Origin: Pseudomonas cedrina subsp. cedrina
GTDB lineage: Bacteria; Pseudomonadota; Gammaproteobacteria; Pseudomonadales; Pseudomonadaceae
NCBI RefSeq assembly: GCF_001983175.1
Contig: NZ_MNPW01000002.1
Location: 496,001 to 560,000 of the forward strand
Length of the DNA stretch: 64,000 nt
Direction of reading: 5' to 3'
In this document: one piece after another, positions 45,800-55,262 of the stretch
Position numbering within the stretch: position 1 is the stretch's first letter
Layout of the letters: every line of letters starts with the position of its first letter
The notes under the pieces: generated by a model
The model's database searches: none
What the model was told of the DNA's origin: nothing
The model's input: only the letters and a program-made list of their open reading frames with translations
Program-made: the position numbers and the translations under genes

Positions 45800-46588
45800 T
45801 TACTCGGAAATCTGCAACTTGCGCGATTCGGTATAGATGTAGCGCACCTTCTCATACTCGAATGGCGAATTCATCTGCCCATACCGGAAGCTGGTCTGGT
45901 AGCGCCGGTCGACCGCGCGCAACGCCCAGATTTCCGGGTGGTTGGAGCTGACTTCGGCGACGTTGAGGAAGTTGATCTGGTTTTCAGCGGTGTAGTCGAC
46001 CAGCAAGCCGCCGGTGTCGCGTAGGTTCGACGGTCCGAAGATCGGCAGTACCAGGTACGCGCCGCCAGGTACGCCATAGAAGCCCAGGGTCTGGCCGAAG
46101 TCTTCGCTCTGGCGCGGCAGGCCCATGGAGGTGGCCGGGTCCCACAGGCCGGCGATGCCGATGGTGGTGTTGACCAGCAGGCGGCCGGTGGTTTCCAGGG
46201 AGCGGTGGCCCTTGAGTTGCAACAAGCTGTTCAACAGGTTGGGCACATCGCCCAGGTTGTTGAAGAAGTTGCTCACGCCGGTGCGCAGGAAGCTGGGCGT
46301 GACATAGCGGTAACCGTCGACCACCGGCAGGAACACCCATTGGTCGAAGCGGTAGTTGAAGTGGTACACGCGCCGGTTCCACGCTTCCAGCGGGTCGTAC
46401 ACGTTGAGCGCGGTGAGGGTCGAACGCTCGAATTCACGCTGGTCCAGGCCCGGATTGAACTTGAGCTTGGTCAGCGGTTCCTTGAAGCCGTCGGAGCCCA
46501 CCACGGTGGGCTCGTGAGCCTTGCTGTTGTCGGCATTGGCCACGCCCGCGCACATCAAGGCGGCGAGCAGCAGAAGATATTTAGCCAC
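45800..46588 (-). CDS. MlaA/VacJ-family protein
   Basis: 262 residues. The MlaA core is clear: DPLEAWNRRVYHFNYRFDQWVFLPVVDGYRYVTP, VSNFFNNLGDVPNLLNSLLQ, RLLVNTTIGIAGLWDPATSMGLPRQSEDFGQTLGFYGVPGGAYLVLPIFGPSNLRDTGG. MlaA removes misplaced phospholipids from the outer leaflet of the outer membrane. The signal peptide has a Cys (ALMCAG) but Met precedes it, so this is a poor lipobox; cleavage after VANA may make it a soluble periplasmic protein. Its start overlaps the upstream hydrolase gene by eight bases. Confidence 0.9.
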   Translation of the reverse strand: MAKYLLLLAALMCAGVANADNSKAHEPTVVGSDGFKEPLTKLKFNPGLDQREFERSTLTALNVYDPLEAWNRRVYHFNYRFDQWVFLPVVDGYRYVTPSFLRTGVSNFFNNLGDVPNLLNSLLQLKGHRSLETTGRLLVNTTIGIAGLWDPATSMGLPRQSEDFGQTLGFYGVPGGAYLVLPIFGPSNLRDTGGLLVDYTAENQINFLNVAEVSSNHPEIWALRAVDRRYQTSFRYGQMNSPFEYEKVRYIYTESRKLQISE

Positions 46589-47879
46589 GGAAGAACTCCA
46601 GCATGGCGTCGGCGTTGACGCGGTAATTGAGGTTGCCGCAGTGGCCGCCCAGCGGGTAGACGGTCAAGCGATCGCCGAAGGTTTTACGCAGGAAACCGAG
46701 GTCGCCCGGGCCCAGGATCACATCGTCGGCGTTGTGCATGACTGCGATTTTCGGGCTGTCGTGCAGGTAATCCTTGAGGGCGTACAGGCTGACCTGGTCG
46801 ACCAGTTGCAGCAGGCTGCCGCCGTCGGAACGCGCGCGCCACATCGGGATTACTTGTTCGGTGAGGTAGCAGTCGAAATCGCATTGCAGCGCTCGCTTGA
46901 GGAACGGCGTGAGGCTGGTGCTTTCGGTGATCGGGTACTTCGGCGGAATGATCAGGCCACGGCGGTTGATCAGGTCCGAGGTAAAGGCGATGTCGGCTGC
47001 CGAGAAGCGGAACGAGGTGCCGATCAGCATGGCCATCTGTTCGTTGGTCAGGTGCTGCTTGGATTGCTGGAAGTCGTAGAGCAGGGCGTCGTTAAGGTCG
47101 ATGTAGCCCTTCTGCTGGAAGTAGCGGGTCAGCTTGTTCAGCACCAGCTCATAAAAGGTGGTGGTGTTGTTGATGCCCTTGACCTCGGTCTGTACCAGCT
47201 TGTCGAGGTTGGTGATGGACGTGTAGAGGTTGACCGGCGGGTTCAGCAGCAGCACTTTCTTGAAGTTGAAACTGCGACGGGTTTCGTCGAGCTTGCTGAC
47301 AAAGGCCGCATCCAGTGCGCCCAGGCTGTAGCCGGTCAGGTAGAAGTCGGTCACTGGCAACGAAGCGTTCTGCGCGCGTACGGCTTGCATCACGCGGTAC
47401 ATGTCTTCGGCGTCTTCCTGGCTGATGCCGGGGGTGGCGAAACGCGAAGCCGAGGCGATGAAGTCAAAGCTGGTGGGCGAGGACAGCTGCACCACGTGGT
47501 AGCCGGCCTGGTAATACAGTTTTTTCAGGTATTCATTGATGCTGCTGTCAAACCGCGCACCGGTGCCCGCGATCAGGAAGATCAACGGCGCGGCGCGATC
47601 CTGCTTGGCGATGCGGTAGGTGAGTTTCTTCACCGCCCAGAAATTGTCCGGCAGGCTGAATTCGCGCTCGGGGCGCATGTTCAGGGTGTAGTCGGATTGG
47701 TTGATCTCGTCATCGCTCGGCAGTTTCGGCCGAAGGTCAGGCGGAGTGGTGGCGATGGTCGCTTCAAACGGGTTGGTCAAAGGGTAGCCATAGCTGGCTT
47801 GGTCGATATCGACGGCCAGTGCTGACGCACTCAGAAAAAGGCTGCCCAGTAAGGCAGCACAGCGCAAGGAACGGAGCAT
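46581..47879 (-). CDS. Exported alpha/beta hydrolase coupled to the MlaA-like gene
   Basis: 432 residues with a signal peptide (MLRSLRCAALLGSLFLSASALA). Alpha/beta-hydrolase fold: LIFLIAGTGARFDSS (oxyanion region), YLTGYSLGALDAAF (nucleophile Ser in GYSLG), acid candidate in HNADDVILG and catalytic His candidate in LGGHCGNL. In Pseudomonas genomes relatives are often mislabelled serine/threonine protein kinase. The overlap with an MlaA homologue suggests a role in envelope lipids, e.g. as a phospholipase or esterase; that is inference. Confidence 0.82.
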   Translation of the reverse strand: MLRSLRCAALLGSLFLSASALAVDIDQASYGYPLTNPFEATIATTPPDLRPKLPSDDEINQSDYTLNMRPEREFSLPDNFWAVKKLTYRIAKQDRAAPLIFLIAGTGARFDSSINEYLKKLYYQAGYHVVQLSSPTSFDFIASASRFATPGISQEDAEDMYRVMQAVRAQNASLPVTDFYLTGYSLGALDAAFVSKLDETRRSFNFKKVLLLNPPVNLYTSITNLDKLVQTEVKGINNTTTFYELVLNKLTRYFQQKGYIDLNDALLYDFQQSKQHLTNEQMAMLIGTSFRFSAADIAFTSDLINRRGLIIPPKYPITESTSLTPFLKRALQCDFDCYLTEQVIPMWRARSDGGSLLQLVDQVSLYALKDYLHDSPKIAVMHNADDVILGPGDLGFLRKTFGDRLTVYPLGGHCGNLNYRVNADAMLEFFRG

Positions 47880-48115
47880 GACTTAATCCCTAAGAGGAAA
47901 CGTGCTTGATGAATTCGCAGGCTATGACCACCGCGTTGCCACCGAAGTGCCAGCCCTCGGCACGAAAAGTCGGAAAATAACGTAGGAATCGGGGTAATAA
48001 CAGCCAGACGATACACGTTGACACGTCTGGATGAACACTAATTGTGTGTATGCACCTTGTTAACGGCCACCGGGGCATTAAGCTGAGCGCCATTTTTGCC
48101 TTTCGGAGTGCCCCG

Positions 48116-48484
48116 ATGTCCCGTCGCTTGCCGTTGATTCTGCTGCTTATTGCCCTGCCGCTGTGGTTGGCCGCCAGTTATGGCGCGCGCTACGGCTTCA
48201 TGGAAGACGGACAGTGGGTGGGGCTCTGCGCCGATGAGGCCAGTCGTTGGGAATGCCAGCTGCGTTCGACCCTGGGGTTGATCATTCACTTCAAGGTGCT
48301 GGGCTGGGCGGCGCTGGTCACGGCGGTGCTGGCGTTTTTTGTGCCGGGTCGCGCCGGGTGGGGGTTGGCGGTGCTGGGGCTGGTGTTCGGGTTGCCGGCG
48401 CTGGCGTTGTACAACACGACCTTTGCGGTGTTTGCGGTGGTGATTGCAGGGTTGCGGTTGGTCAGGAAGTCTCGCGGCGCCTGA
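48116..48484 (+). CDS. Small four-helix membrane protein, unknown function
   Basis: 122 residues from ATG 48116 with GGAG upstream. An N-terminal hydrophobic segment, a short periplasmic loop with two Cys (GLCADEASRWECQLRS), then two or three further transmembrane helices and a basic tail (LRLVRKSRGA). I do not recognise a family. It stands alone between divergent and REPIN-separated neighbours. Confidence 0.78.
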   Translation: MSRRLPLILLLIALPLWLAASYGARYGFMEDGQWVGLCADEASRWECQLRSTLGLIIHFKVLGWAALVTAVLAFFVPGRAGWGLAVLGLVFGLPALALYNTTFAVFAVVIAGLRLVRKSRGA

Positions 48485-48514
48485 CACGGGCCCATCAAAG
48501 GTACACGGTACTTG

Positions 48515-48644
48515 TAGTGAGCGGGCTTGCCCCGCGCTGGGTGGCGAAGCCGCCCCAATAAGGACGCTGCAGTGTTTCAGATGGAACACGGTCGCCTGGT
48601 TTGGGGCGGCTTCGCCACCCAGCGCGGGGCAAGCCCGCTCACTA
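48515..48644. repeat. REPIN, TAGTGAGCGGGCTTG family
   Basis: Symmetrical REP pair with the standard GCTGGGTGGCG core in both arms. Located between convergent genes and acts as the only separator between them. Confidence 0.93.
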
Positions 48645-48659
48645 CATGCGATAGCGGTC

Positions 48660-50213
48660 TCAGAGCTTGCGCACCCGCAAGCACCGCCACAAGGCTACAA
48701 CCATGAGCAGGCTGACCACGGCCCAACCCCACGCCTGTTGATTCAACAGGCCCTCACGGTACAACTGCGGCGCAATGCCGGCACCGATAATAAAGGTCAG
48801 CAACGCAATCTCTCGACGCGGCCCGGTGACCGGACGCACCAGGTACACCAGGGCCGGCAGCACCAGCGCCGCACTCGGGAAGCTGCGATAGCGCGGGTCA
48901 AACACCAACGCCAGCATCATCACCGCTCCCGCGAAGCCGGCAATCGCCACCAGCCAGCCAGCACGCTGCTCCAGCCAGTTGAACGCCTGCTCACGCCAAC
49001 CTTCGCGCGCGCTCAAGGCCAATGCTGCATGGGCCAGCACCAGCAGGTTCAACGCCACCAGCAGGCCGGCCCACAGCCATTCATCACCAAAGCGTGCGGT
49101 GACGCGGGTGAGTTCGGCCCATGTGCCGATGGAACACGCGGCCACCGCGCCCAACAGGGGCAATGCGATCGCGGCGCGCGTGCTGCGTACGCGACCGCCC
49201 AGCGCCAAGGTGACCAGCAGGATAATGCCGCCGACCCCCAGCCACACGGGCCAGTACGGTACATTGGTCACAGGCCCGGCAAGGATGCCCTTGTCCTGGC
49301 GATCGGCATCGAACAGCCCCCAATAACCGCCCACGGCGCCTTCACTTGCACGCTTCCAAGGCTGGTCGAAGGCTTCGATCAAGTTATAGCGCCAGCCATT
49401 GGCCTCGGCCATGGCCACGAAACCGCGCATGAACCGGGCTTCGTTGACCCGGCTCGGCACAGCCGTTTCGCGCTGGCGGCCTTCACTGGGCCAGCCGGTT
49501 TCCCCGATCAGGATGTCCTTGGGAGCAAACTTGTGGCCAAAGGTCTGGCGCACATCGCCCACGTGCTTGAGGGCCTGGTCGATGCCGGACGGATCATCTT
49601 CCCAGTACGGCAACAGGTGAATGGTCAGGAAATCCACCGCCGGGGCGATTTCCGGGTGTTGCAGCCAGAACTCCCACACGTCGGCGTAGGTCACCGGCTG
49701 CTTGATCCGGCTCTTGACGGTCTGGATCAGCTTCACCAACTGCGTGGCGGTGACTTCCTTGCGCAGCAGCGCTTCGTTACCGACGATCACTGAAGTCACG
49801 ACGTCCGGGCTGGCGTTGGCCGCAGCGATCAGTTGCTCGATCTCCTTTTGGGTCGCCACCGGGTCACTGCTGACCCAGGCGCCGGCCATCACCTTCAGCC
49901 CATGCCGGCGCGCCATGTCCGGCAAGGCTTCCAGGCCGGTCATGGAATAGGTGCGAATGCACTCGAAGCGCGTGGCAAGCAGGGCGAGGTCAGCGTCCAT
50001 GCGCTCCGGGCGCAGCGTGAACGGCTGGTCGAACGGCGATTGGTCTTTGTCGAAGGGCGTGTACGAGGCGCACTGCATCTTGTGCGTGGCGCTGGCGACA
50101 TCGGGCAGCACCACGGGCCGGCCGAGGCCATACCAGTAGCCGACCAGGGCCAGCAGGCCGAGGATCAAGGCGAAGAAATAGGGCAGGGCAGGGAAGCGGG
50201 CAGTCGCGGGCAT
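48660..50213 (-). CDS. Membrane-anchored glycoside hydrolase family 17-like protein (beta-glucan enzyme)
   Basis: About 517 residues from MPATARFPALPYFF; an ATG 11 codons upstream is possible. One N-terminal transmembrane helix, then a GH17-type (beta/alpha)8 catalytic domain (about 45-300) with acid/base Glu in VIVGNEALLR and nucleophile Glu in ILIGETGWPSEG, and about seven C-terminal transmembrane helices. GH17 enzymes act on beta-1,3-glucans as hydrolases or transglycosylases. Pseudomonas annotations call this a beta-(1,6)-glucan synthase. No glycosyltransferase domain is present here. Confidence 0.85.
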   Translation of the reverse strand: MPATARFPALPYFFALILGLLALVGYWYGLGRPVVLPDVASATHKMQCASYTPFDKDQSPFDQPFTLRPERMDADLALLATRFECIRTYSMTGLEALPDMARRHGLKVMAGAWVSSDPVATQKEIEQLIAAANASPDVVTSVIVGNEALLRKEVTATQLVKLIQTVKSRIKQPVTYADVWEFWLQHPEIAPAVDFLTIHLLPYWEDDPSGIDQALKHVGDVRQTFGHKFAPKDILIGETGWPSEGRQRETAVPSRVNEARFMRGFVAMAEANGWRYNLIEAFDQPWKRASEGAVGGYWGLFDADRQDKGILAGPVTNVPYWPVWLGVGGIILLVTLALGGRVRSTRAAIALPLLGAVAACSIGTWAELTRVTARFGDEWLWAGLLVALNLLVLAHAALALSAREGWREQAFNWLEQRAGWLVAIAGFAGAVMMLALVFDPRYRSFPSAALVLPALVYLVRPVTGPRREIALLTFIIGAGIAPQLYREGLLNQQAWGWAVVSLLMVVALWRCLRVRKL

Positions 50214-50505
50214 GGTCGGCTTATCTGGGGGAGCAAAGGCGCGCATCTTACCCGGATTTGCTCCGCGCCAGTGGGGCTGCATGATTTTGACATGCAAAGT
50301 TCGGGCGGGATTTTGACGTCAAGTCGCGCAAAACGTCCTACTGGCCAGGTGATGTCGTTTCCTGCTTGGATAAGGTCGCTGACAGAGCAGGTCGAAGACC
50401 CCGGCAGGTTGATGATCAAACTGTCAGCACTCCACTGATGCCGTAGCGGCCGGATCGATGCGCGTGAAGGGGGCGCGGTGCACCACATAACAACAGGTTG
50501 ACGCC

Positions 50506-50523
50506 GCCCGGCATCCGCCGGGC
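50506..50523 (+). other. GC hairpin in the leader of the betaine-binding protein gene
   Basis: GCCCGGC-ATCC-GCCGGGC perfect 7-bp stem, 22 bases before the ATG and just ahead of the GGGGAA ribosome binding site. It has no U-tract and could affect translation. The remaining 50298-50505 gap shows no gene. Confidence 0.45.
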
Positions 50524-50545
50524 GCAGCACTTTCGGGGAAGTACT

Positions 50546-51397
50546 ATGAAGATGCGACGACTCTTGGGCGCAGCTGCCACTCTGGTAGTTGCGATGAGCT
50601 CCACACTGGCCAGCGCCGACAGCAAAACCCTGAGCATCGGCTATGTCGATGGCTGGTCGGACAGCGTTGCCACCACCCACGTGGCGGCTGAAGTGATCAA
50701 GCAGAAGCTCGGTTATGACGTGAAACTGCAAGCGGTCGCCACCGGGATCATGTGGCAGGGCGTCGCCACCGGCAAGCTCGATGCCATGCTCTCCGCCTGG
50801 CTGCCGGTCACCCACGGTGAATACTGGGCCAAGAACAAGGACAAGGTGGTCGACTACGGCCCCAACTTCAAGGATGCGAAAATCGGCCTGATCGTGCCGG
50901 AGTACGTCAAGGCCAAGTCCATCGAAGACCTCAAGACCGACACCACCTTCAAGAACAAGATCGTCGGTATCGACGCCGGTTCAGGCGTGATGCTCAAGAC
51001 CGACGAAGCCATCAAGCAGTACGGTCTCGATTACAAACTGCAAGCCAGCTCGGGCGCTGCGATGATCGCCGAGTTGACCCGTGCCGAAGACAAGCAGGAT
51101 TCCATCGCCGTCACCGGTTGGGTGCCGCACTGGATGTTCGCCAAGTGGAAACTGCGTTTCCTGGACGATCCAAAAGGGATTTATGGTGCTGCTGAAACCG
51201 TCAACAGCATCGGCAGCAAGGGCCTGGAGAAGAAAGCGCCGGAAGTCGCAGCCTTCCTGAAGAAATTCCAGTGGGCCTCCAAGGATGAAATCGGCGAAGT
51301 CATGCTCGCTATCCAGGAAGGCGCCAAGCCGGATGCCGCAGCCAAGGATTGGGTGGCCAAGCACCCGGAACGCGTCGCCGAGTGGATCGCTAAGTAA
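50546..51397 (+). CDS. Glycine betaine/quaternary amine ABC transporter binding protein (OpuAC family), orphan
   Basis: 283 residues from ATG 50546 with GGGGAA upstream. Signal peptide (MKMRRLLGAAATLVVAMSSTLASA), then an OpuAC domain: SIGYVDGWSDSVATTHVAAEVIKQKLGY, MWQGVATGKLDAMLSAWLPVTHGEYW, GIDAGSGVMLK, TGWVPHWMFAKWKLRFLDDP. The Trp residues match the aromatic box for trimethylammonium ligands. There is no permease or ATPase gene beside it, as with Pseudomonas CaiX/BetX/CbcX, which share the CbcWV transporter. Confidence 0.9.
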   Translation: MKMRRLLGAAATLVVAMSSTLASADSKTLSIGYVDGWSDSVATTHVAAEVIKQKLGYDVKLQAVATGIMWQGVATGKLDAMLSAWLPVTHGEYWAKNKDKVVDYGPNFKDAKIGLIVPEYVKAKSIEDLKTDTTFKNKIVGIDAGSGVMLKTDEAIKQYGLDYKLQASSGAAMIAELTRAEDKQDSIAVTGWVPHWMFAKWKLRFLDDPKGIYGAAETVNSIGSKGLEKKAPEVAAFLKKFQWASKDEIGEVMLAIQEGAKPDAAAKDWVAKHPERVAEWIAK

Positions 51398-51417
51398 CCA
51401 GCGCTGATACAACCCCT

Positions 51418-51503
51418 GTGGGAGGGGGCTTGCTCCCGAAAGCGTCGTGTCAGTCACACCTGTTTAACTGACACGACGCCTTCGGGAGCAAGCCCCCTCC
51501 CAC
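51418..51503. repeat. Long near-perfect cruciform repeat (GTGGGAGGGGGCTTGCTCCCG family)
   Basis: Both arms are complementary over about 37 bases with one mismatch (AAAGCGTCG vs CGACGCCTT), with a loop around CACACCTGTTTA. It is a REPIN of a third family, GTGGGAGGGGGCTTGCTCCC, and may also terminate the upstream gene. The rest of 51398-51653 holds the yjcH leader. Confidence 0.88.
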
Positions 51504-51617
51504 ATTAATTTCTGCACCCTTAATTGTTTCTGCACACCCGCCAACCCTCGCTACACTCGATCTACTACTAAGGTCGTCTGGAACCTGCCCCACAGCCGCA
51601 TACAGTGGCCATGTTCC

Positions 51618-51654
51618 AAAATAATAAAAAGCTGTGCTGCGAGGATAAAAACAA
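51618..51654 (+). promoter_or_regulatory. Candidate Crc/Hfq catabolite-repression (A-rich) motifs at the yjcH start
   Basis: Two matches to the AANAANAA Crc/Hfq motif: AATAATAA (51620-51627) and AAAAACAA (51647-51654). The second touches the yjcH ATG, where Hfq/Crc binding would block translation. Confidence 0.6.
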
Positions 51655-51965
51655 TGAACGACAGCATTTACCTCTCGATTCAAAACAGCCCGCGTTTCAA
51701 GGAGCTGGTGAGAAAAAGGGAAAGGTTCGCCTGGATTCTCTCGGCGATCATGCTAGGGCTTTACTCCGCTTTCATCCTATTGATCGCCTATGGGCCACAA
51801 GTACTGGGGGCCAAGATCAGCCCCGGTTCGTCGATTACCTGGGGCATTCCTCTGGGCGTCGGGCTGATTGTGTCCGCCTTCATCCTGACCGGCATCTATG
51901 TGCGCCGGGCCAATGGCGAGTTTGACGACCTGAACAATGCGATTCTCAAGGAGGCTGCGCAATGA
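51654..51965 (+). CDS. yjcH: DUF485 membrane protein YjcH
   Basis: 103 residues with two transmembrane helices (about 28-48 and 60-85) and the DUF485 pattern [31 protein letters not shown]...[18 protein letters not shown]. Always linked to actP; role unknown, perhaps an ActP accessory subunit. The ribosome binding site GAGGA is followed by an A-rich stretch. It overlaps actP by ATGA. acs is not in the window. Confidence 0.93.
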   Translation: MNDSIYLSIQNSPRFKELVRKRERFAWILSAIMLGLYSAFILLIAYGPQVLGAKISPGSSITWGIPLGVGLIVSAFILTGIYVRRANGEFDDLNNAILKEAAQ

Positions 51966-53620
51966 TCCGGCGTCTACTGGCAGTATTCGGCGCTTCGCTG
52001 TTTGCCCCGGCCGTCTGGGCCGCGGACGCATTGACCGGGGCCGTGCAAAAGCAACCCCTGAACGTCTCGGCCATCGTGATGTTCGTTGCGTTTGTGGGGG
52101 CCACCCTGTGCATCACCTACTGGGCTTCCAAGCGTAACAAGTCGGCGGCCGACTACTATGCGGCAGGCGGCAAGATCACCGGTTTCCAAAATGGCTTGGC
52201 GATTGCCGGTGACTATATGTCGGCGGCGTCCTTCCTGGGGATTTCCGCACTGGTCTACACCTCCGGCTACGACGGCCTGATCTACTCGATCGGCTTCCTG
52301 GTGGGCTGGCCGATCATTTTGTTCCTGATCGCCGAGCGCCTGCGTAACCTGGGTAAGTACACCTTTGCCGACGTGGCATCCTACCGTCTGGGGCAAACCC
52401 AGATCCGCAGCCTGTCGGCGTGCGGTTCGCTGGTGGTGGTGGCGTTCTACCTGATCGCGCAGATGGTGGGCGCGGGCAAGCTGATCCAACTGCTGTTTGG
52501 CCTGGACTACCATGTCGCGGTCATCCTGGTGGGCATCCTGATGTGCCTGTATGTGCTGTTCGGCGGCATGCTCGCGACCACCTGGGTGCAGATCATCAAG
52601 GCCGTGCTGTTGCTGTCCGGTGCCTCGTTCATGGCGCTGATGGTGATGAAGCACGTCAACTTCGACTTCAACATGCTGTTCGCCGAGGCGATCAAGGTTC
52701 ACCCTAAAGGTGAAGCGATCATGAGCCCCGGCGGCCTGGTCAAAGACCCTATCTCGGCCTTCTCCCTAGGCCTGGCGTTGATGTTCGGTACCGCCGGCCT
52801 GCCGCACATCCTGATGCGCTTCTTCACGGTGAGCGATGCCAAGGAAGCGCGCAAGAGCGTGCTGTATGCCACAGGCTTCATCGGTTACTTCTACATCCTG
52901 ACCTTCATCATCGGCTTCGGCGCGATCCTGCTGGTCAGCACCAACCCGGCGTTCAAGGATGCTGCAGGCGCCTTGCTGGGCGGCAACAACATGGCGGCGG
53001 TGCACCTGGCCAACGCGGTGGGTGGCAGCATCTTCCTGGGCTTCATCTCGGCCGTGGCATTTGCCACCATCCTGGCAGTGGTTGCCGGTTTGACCCTGGC
53101 GGGTGCTTCGGCGGTGTCCCATGACCTGTACGCCAGCGTGATCAAGAAAGGCAAGGCCAACGACAAGGATGAGATTCGCGTCTCGAAGATCACCACCATC
53201 GCCTTGGCGGTACTGGCGATCGGCCTGGGCATCCTGTTCGAAAGCCAGAACATCGCGTTCATGGTCGGCCTGGCGTTCTCGATTGCCGCCAGCTGTAACT
53301 TCCCGGTGCTGTTGCTCTCCATGTACTGGAAGAACCTCACCACCCGTGGCGCAATGATCGGCGGCTGGCTGGGCCTGGTCAGTGCCGTTGGCCTGATGGT
53401 GCTGGGTCCGACCATCTGGGTCTCGATCCTGCATCATGAAAAAGCGATCTTCCCATATGAGTACCCGGCGCTGTTCTCGATGATCATTGCGTTCGTCGGC
53501 ATCTGGTTCTTCTCCATCACCGACAAGTCGGCGGCGGCAGAGAAAGAGCGTGCGCTGTTCTTCCCGCAGTTTGTGCGTTCGCAGACTGGCCTGGGGGCGA
53601 GTGGGGCGGTTGACCACTAA
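51962..53620 (+). CDS. actP: Cation/acetate symporter ActP
   Basis: 552 residues, sodium:solute symporter family, about 13-14 transmembrane helices after a cleavable N-terminal signal ([20 protein letters not shown]). Family motifs: [79 protein letters not shown]. It takes up acetate and other short-chain carboxylates. Translationally coupled to yjcH. Confidence 0.95.
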   Translation: MIRRLLAVFGASLFAPAVWAADALTGAVQKQPLNVSAIVMFVAFVGATLCITYWASKRNKSAADYYAAGGKITGFQNGLAIAGDYMSAASFLGISALVYTSGYDGLIYSIGFLVGWPIILFLIAERLRNLGKYTFADVASYRLGQTQIRSLSACGSLVVVAFYLIAQMVGAGKLIQLLFGLDYHVAVILVGILMCLYVLFGGMLATTWVQIIKAVLLLSGASFMALMVMKHVNFDFNMLFAEAIKVHPKGEAIMSPGGLVKDPISAFSLGLALMFGTAGLPHILMRFFTVSDAKEARKSVLYATGFIGYFYILTFIIGFGAILLVSTNPAFKDAAGALLGGNNMAAVHLANAVGGSIFLGFISAVAFATILAVVAGLTLAGASAVSHDLYASVIKKGKANDKDEIRVSKITTIALAVLAIGLGILFESQNIAFMVGLAFSIAASCNFPVLLLSMYWKNLTTRGAMIGGWLGLVSAVGLMVLGPTIWVSILHHEKAIFPYEYPALFSMIIAFVGIWFFSITDKSAAAEKERALFFPQFVRSQTGLGASGAVDH

Positions 53621-53637
53621 GGTTGTAGCTGGATAAG

Positions 53638-53671
53638 AAATGCCCCGGTCGAAAGGCCGGGGTATTTTTTT
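53638..53671 (+). terminator. Rho-independent terminator of yjcH-actP
   Basis: CCCCGGTC-GAAA-GGCCGGGG stem followed by T7 after TA; begins 18 bases after the actP stop. Confidence 0.93.
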
Positions 53672-53698
53672 ACCTGAATATCGTTGAGGGTTGGTCTG

Positions 53699-53828
53699 TA
53701 GTGAGCGGGCTTGCCCCGCGCTGGGCGGCGAAGCCGCCCCAAACCCATGCGCCTCGGTTCTAGTTGGAGAACTGAGTGCCTGAGATGGGGCGGCTTCGCC
53801 ACCCAGCGCGGGGCAAGCCCGCTCACTA
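53699..53828. repeat. REPIN, TAGTGAGCGGGCTTG family
   Basis: Inverted REP pair between the convergent actP and gltA terminators. Arms differ at one base (GGGCGGCG left, GGGTGGCG equivalent right). Confidence 0.92.
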
Positions 53829-53843
53829 CAGATTGCACAAATG

Positions 53844-53870
53844 AATAAGGCCTCCAGAGGAGGCCTTATT
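53844..53870 (-). terminator. Rho-independent terminator of gltA
   Basis: 12-bp stem AATAAGGCCTCC / GGAGGCCTTATT with a three-base loop, 18 bases past the gltA stop on the minus strand; the T-tract is short. Confidence 0.8.
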
Positions 53871-53887
53871 CAGTACAACTCAAGTGC

Positions 53888-55177
53888 TTACTTGCGATCT
53901 TCCAGCTTGGTAATGTCACGCGACTCGTAGCCGGTGTACAGCTGGCGCGGGCGGCCAATCTTGTACGGGCTGGAGAGCATTTCTTTCCAGTGGGAGATCC
54001 AGCCCACGGTCCGCGCCAGGGCGAAGATCACGGTGAACATGCTGGTTGGAATGCCGATCGCCTTGAGGATGATCCCCGAGTAGAAGTCGACGTTCGGGTA
54101 CAGCGAGCGTTCGATGAAGTACGGGTCGGTCAGGGCGATCTCTTCCAGGCGCATGGCCAGTTCGAGCTGCGGATCGTTCTTGATACCCAGTTCCTTCAAC
54201 ACTTCGTCGCAGGTCTGCTTCATGACGGTGGCGCGCGGGTCGCGGTTCTTGTAGACCCGGTGGCCGAAGCCCATCAACTTGAACGGATCGTTCTTGTCCT
54301 TGGCCTTGGCGATGAACTTGTCGATGTTGGAGACATCGCCGATTTCATCGAGCATGGTCAATACGGCTTCGTTCGCACCGCCGTGGGCAGGGCCCCACAG
54401 CGCGGCGATGCCGGCGGCGATACAGGCGAACGGGTTGGCACCCGAAGAGCCCGCCAGACGCACGGTAGAGGTGGAGGCGTTCTGCTCGTGGTCGGCGTGG
54501 AGGATGAAGATCCGGTCCATGGCCTTGGCGAGCACCGGGCTGATCGGTTTGATCTCGCACGGCGTGTTGAACATCATGTGCAGGAAGTTTTCCGCGTACG
54601 TCAGGTCGTTGCGCGGATACATCATGGGTTGGCCCATGGAGTACTTGTAAACCATTGCGGCCAGGGTCGGCATCTTGGCAACCAGGCGGATCGCGGAAAT
54701 TTCGCGATGCTGCGGGTTATTGATGTCCAGGGAGTCGTGATAGAAGGCCGACAGGGCGCCGACTACGCCGCACATGACGGCCATCGGGTGGGCGTCGCGG
54801 CGGAAGCCGTTGAAGAAGGTCTTCAACTGCTCGTGAACCATGGTGTGGTTCTTCACGGTGCTGACGAACTGGGCCTTCTGCTCGGCTGTTGGCAATTCGC
54901 CATTTAGCAGCAGGTAGCAGGTTTCCAGATAGTCCGACTGTTCGGCGAGTTGCTCGATCGGGTAGCCGCGGTGAAGCAGAATGCCATTGTCGCCATCGAT
55001 ATAGGTGATCTTCGACTCGCAAGAGGCGGTCGACATGAAGCCTGGGTCGAAAGTGAAACGGCCCGTGGCCGTCAGGCCCCGTACGTCGATAACATCGGGA
55101 CCAACGGTGCCGGTTAAAATGGGCAGCTCGACGGGGGCTGCGCCCTCGATGATCAACTGCGCTTTTTTGTCAGCCAT
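53888..55177 (-). CDS. gltA: Citrate synthase (type II, hexameric)
   Basis: 429 residues. Condenses oxaloacetate and acetyl-CoA. Catalytic residues are in [32 protein letters not shown] and [15 protein letters not shown], with the C-terminal active-site region [16 protein letters not shown]. The N-terminal beta-rich domain ([30 protein letters not shown]) is typical of NADH-sensitive Gram-negative enzymes. Divergent from the sdhCDAB-sucAB-lpd cluster. Confidence 0.97.
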   Translation of the reverse strand: MADKKAQLIIEGAAPVELPILTGTVGPDVIDVRGLTATGRFTFDPGFMSTASCESKITYIDGDNGILLHRGYPIEQLAEQSDYLETCYLLLNGELPTAEQKAQFVSTVKNHTMVHEQLKTFFNGFRRDAHPMAVMCGVVGALSAFYHDSLDINNPQHREISAIRLVAKMPTLAAMVYKYSMGQPMMYPRNDLTYAENFLHMMFNTPCEIKPISPVLAKAMDRIFILHADHEQNASTSTVRLAGSSGANPFACIAAGIAALWGPAHGGANEAVLTMLDEIGDVSNIDKFIAKAKDKNDPFKLMGFGHRVYKNRDPRATVMKQTCDEVLKELGIKNDPQLELAMRLEEIALTDPYFIERSLYPNVDFYSGIILKAIGIPTSMFTVIFALARTVGWISHWKEMLSSPYKIGRPRQLYTGYESRDITKLEDRK

Positions 55178-55234
55178 GTGGCCTCCTATTTATGCTTCAA
55201 ATCATCAGACAGCCCCCCACGCAGGGCCCGCACC

Positions 55235-55262
55235 ACTATAGTGAGATAAATTCAGATGTCAA
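55235..55262 (-). promoter_or_regulatory. gltA sigma-70 promoter
   Basis: On the minus strand TTGACA and TATAGT are 16 bases apart, about 58 bases upstream of the gltA ATG. The -35 is a perfect consensus. Confidence 0.75.
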
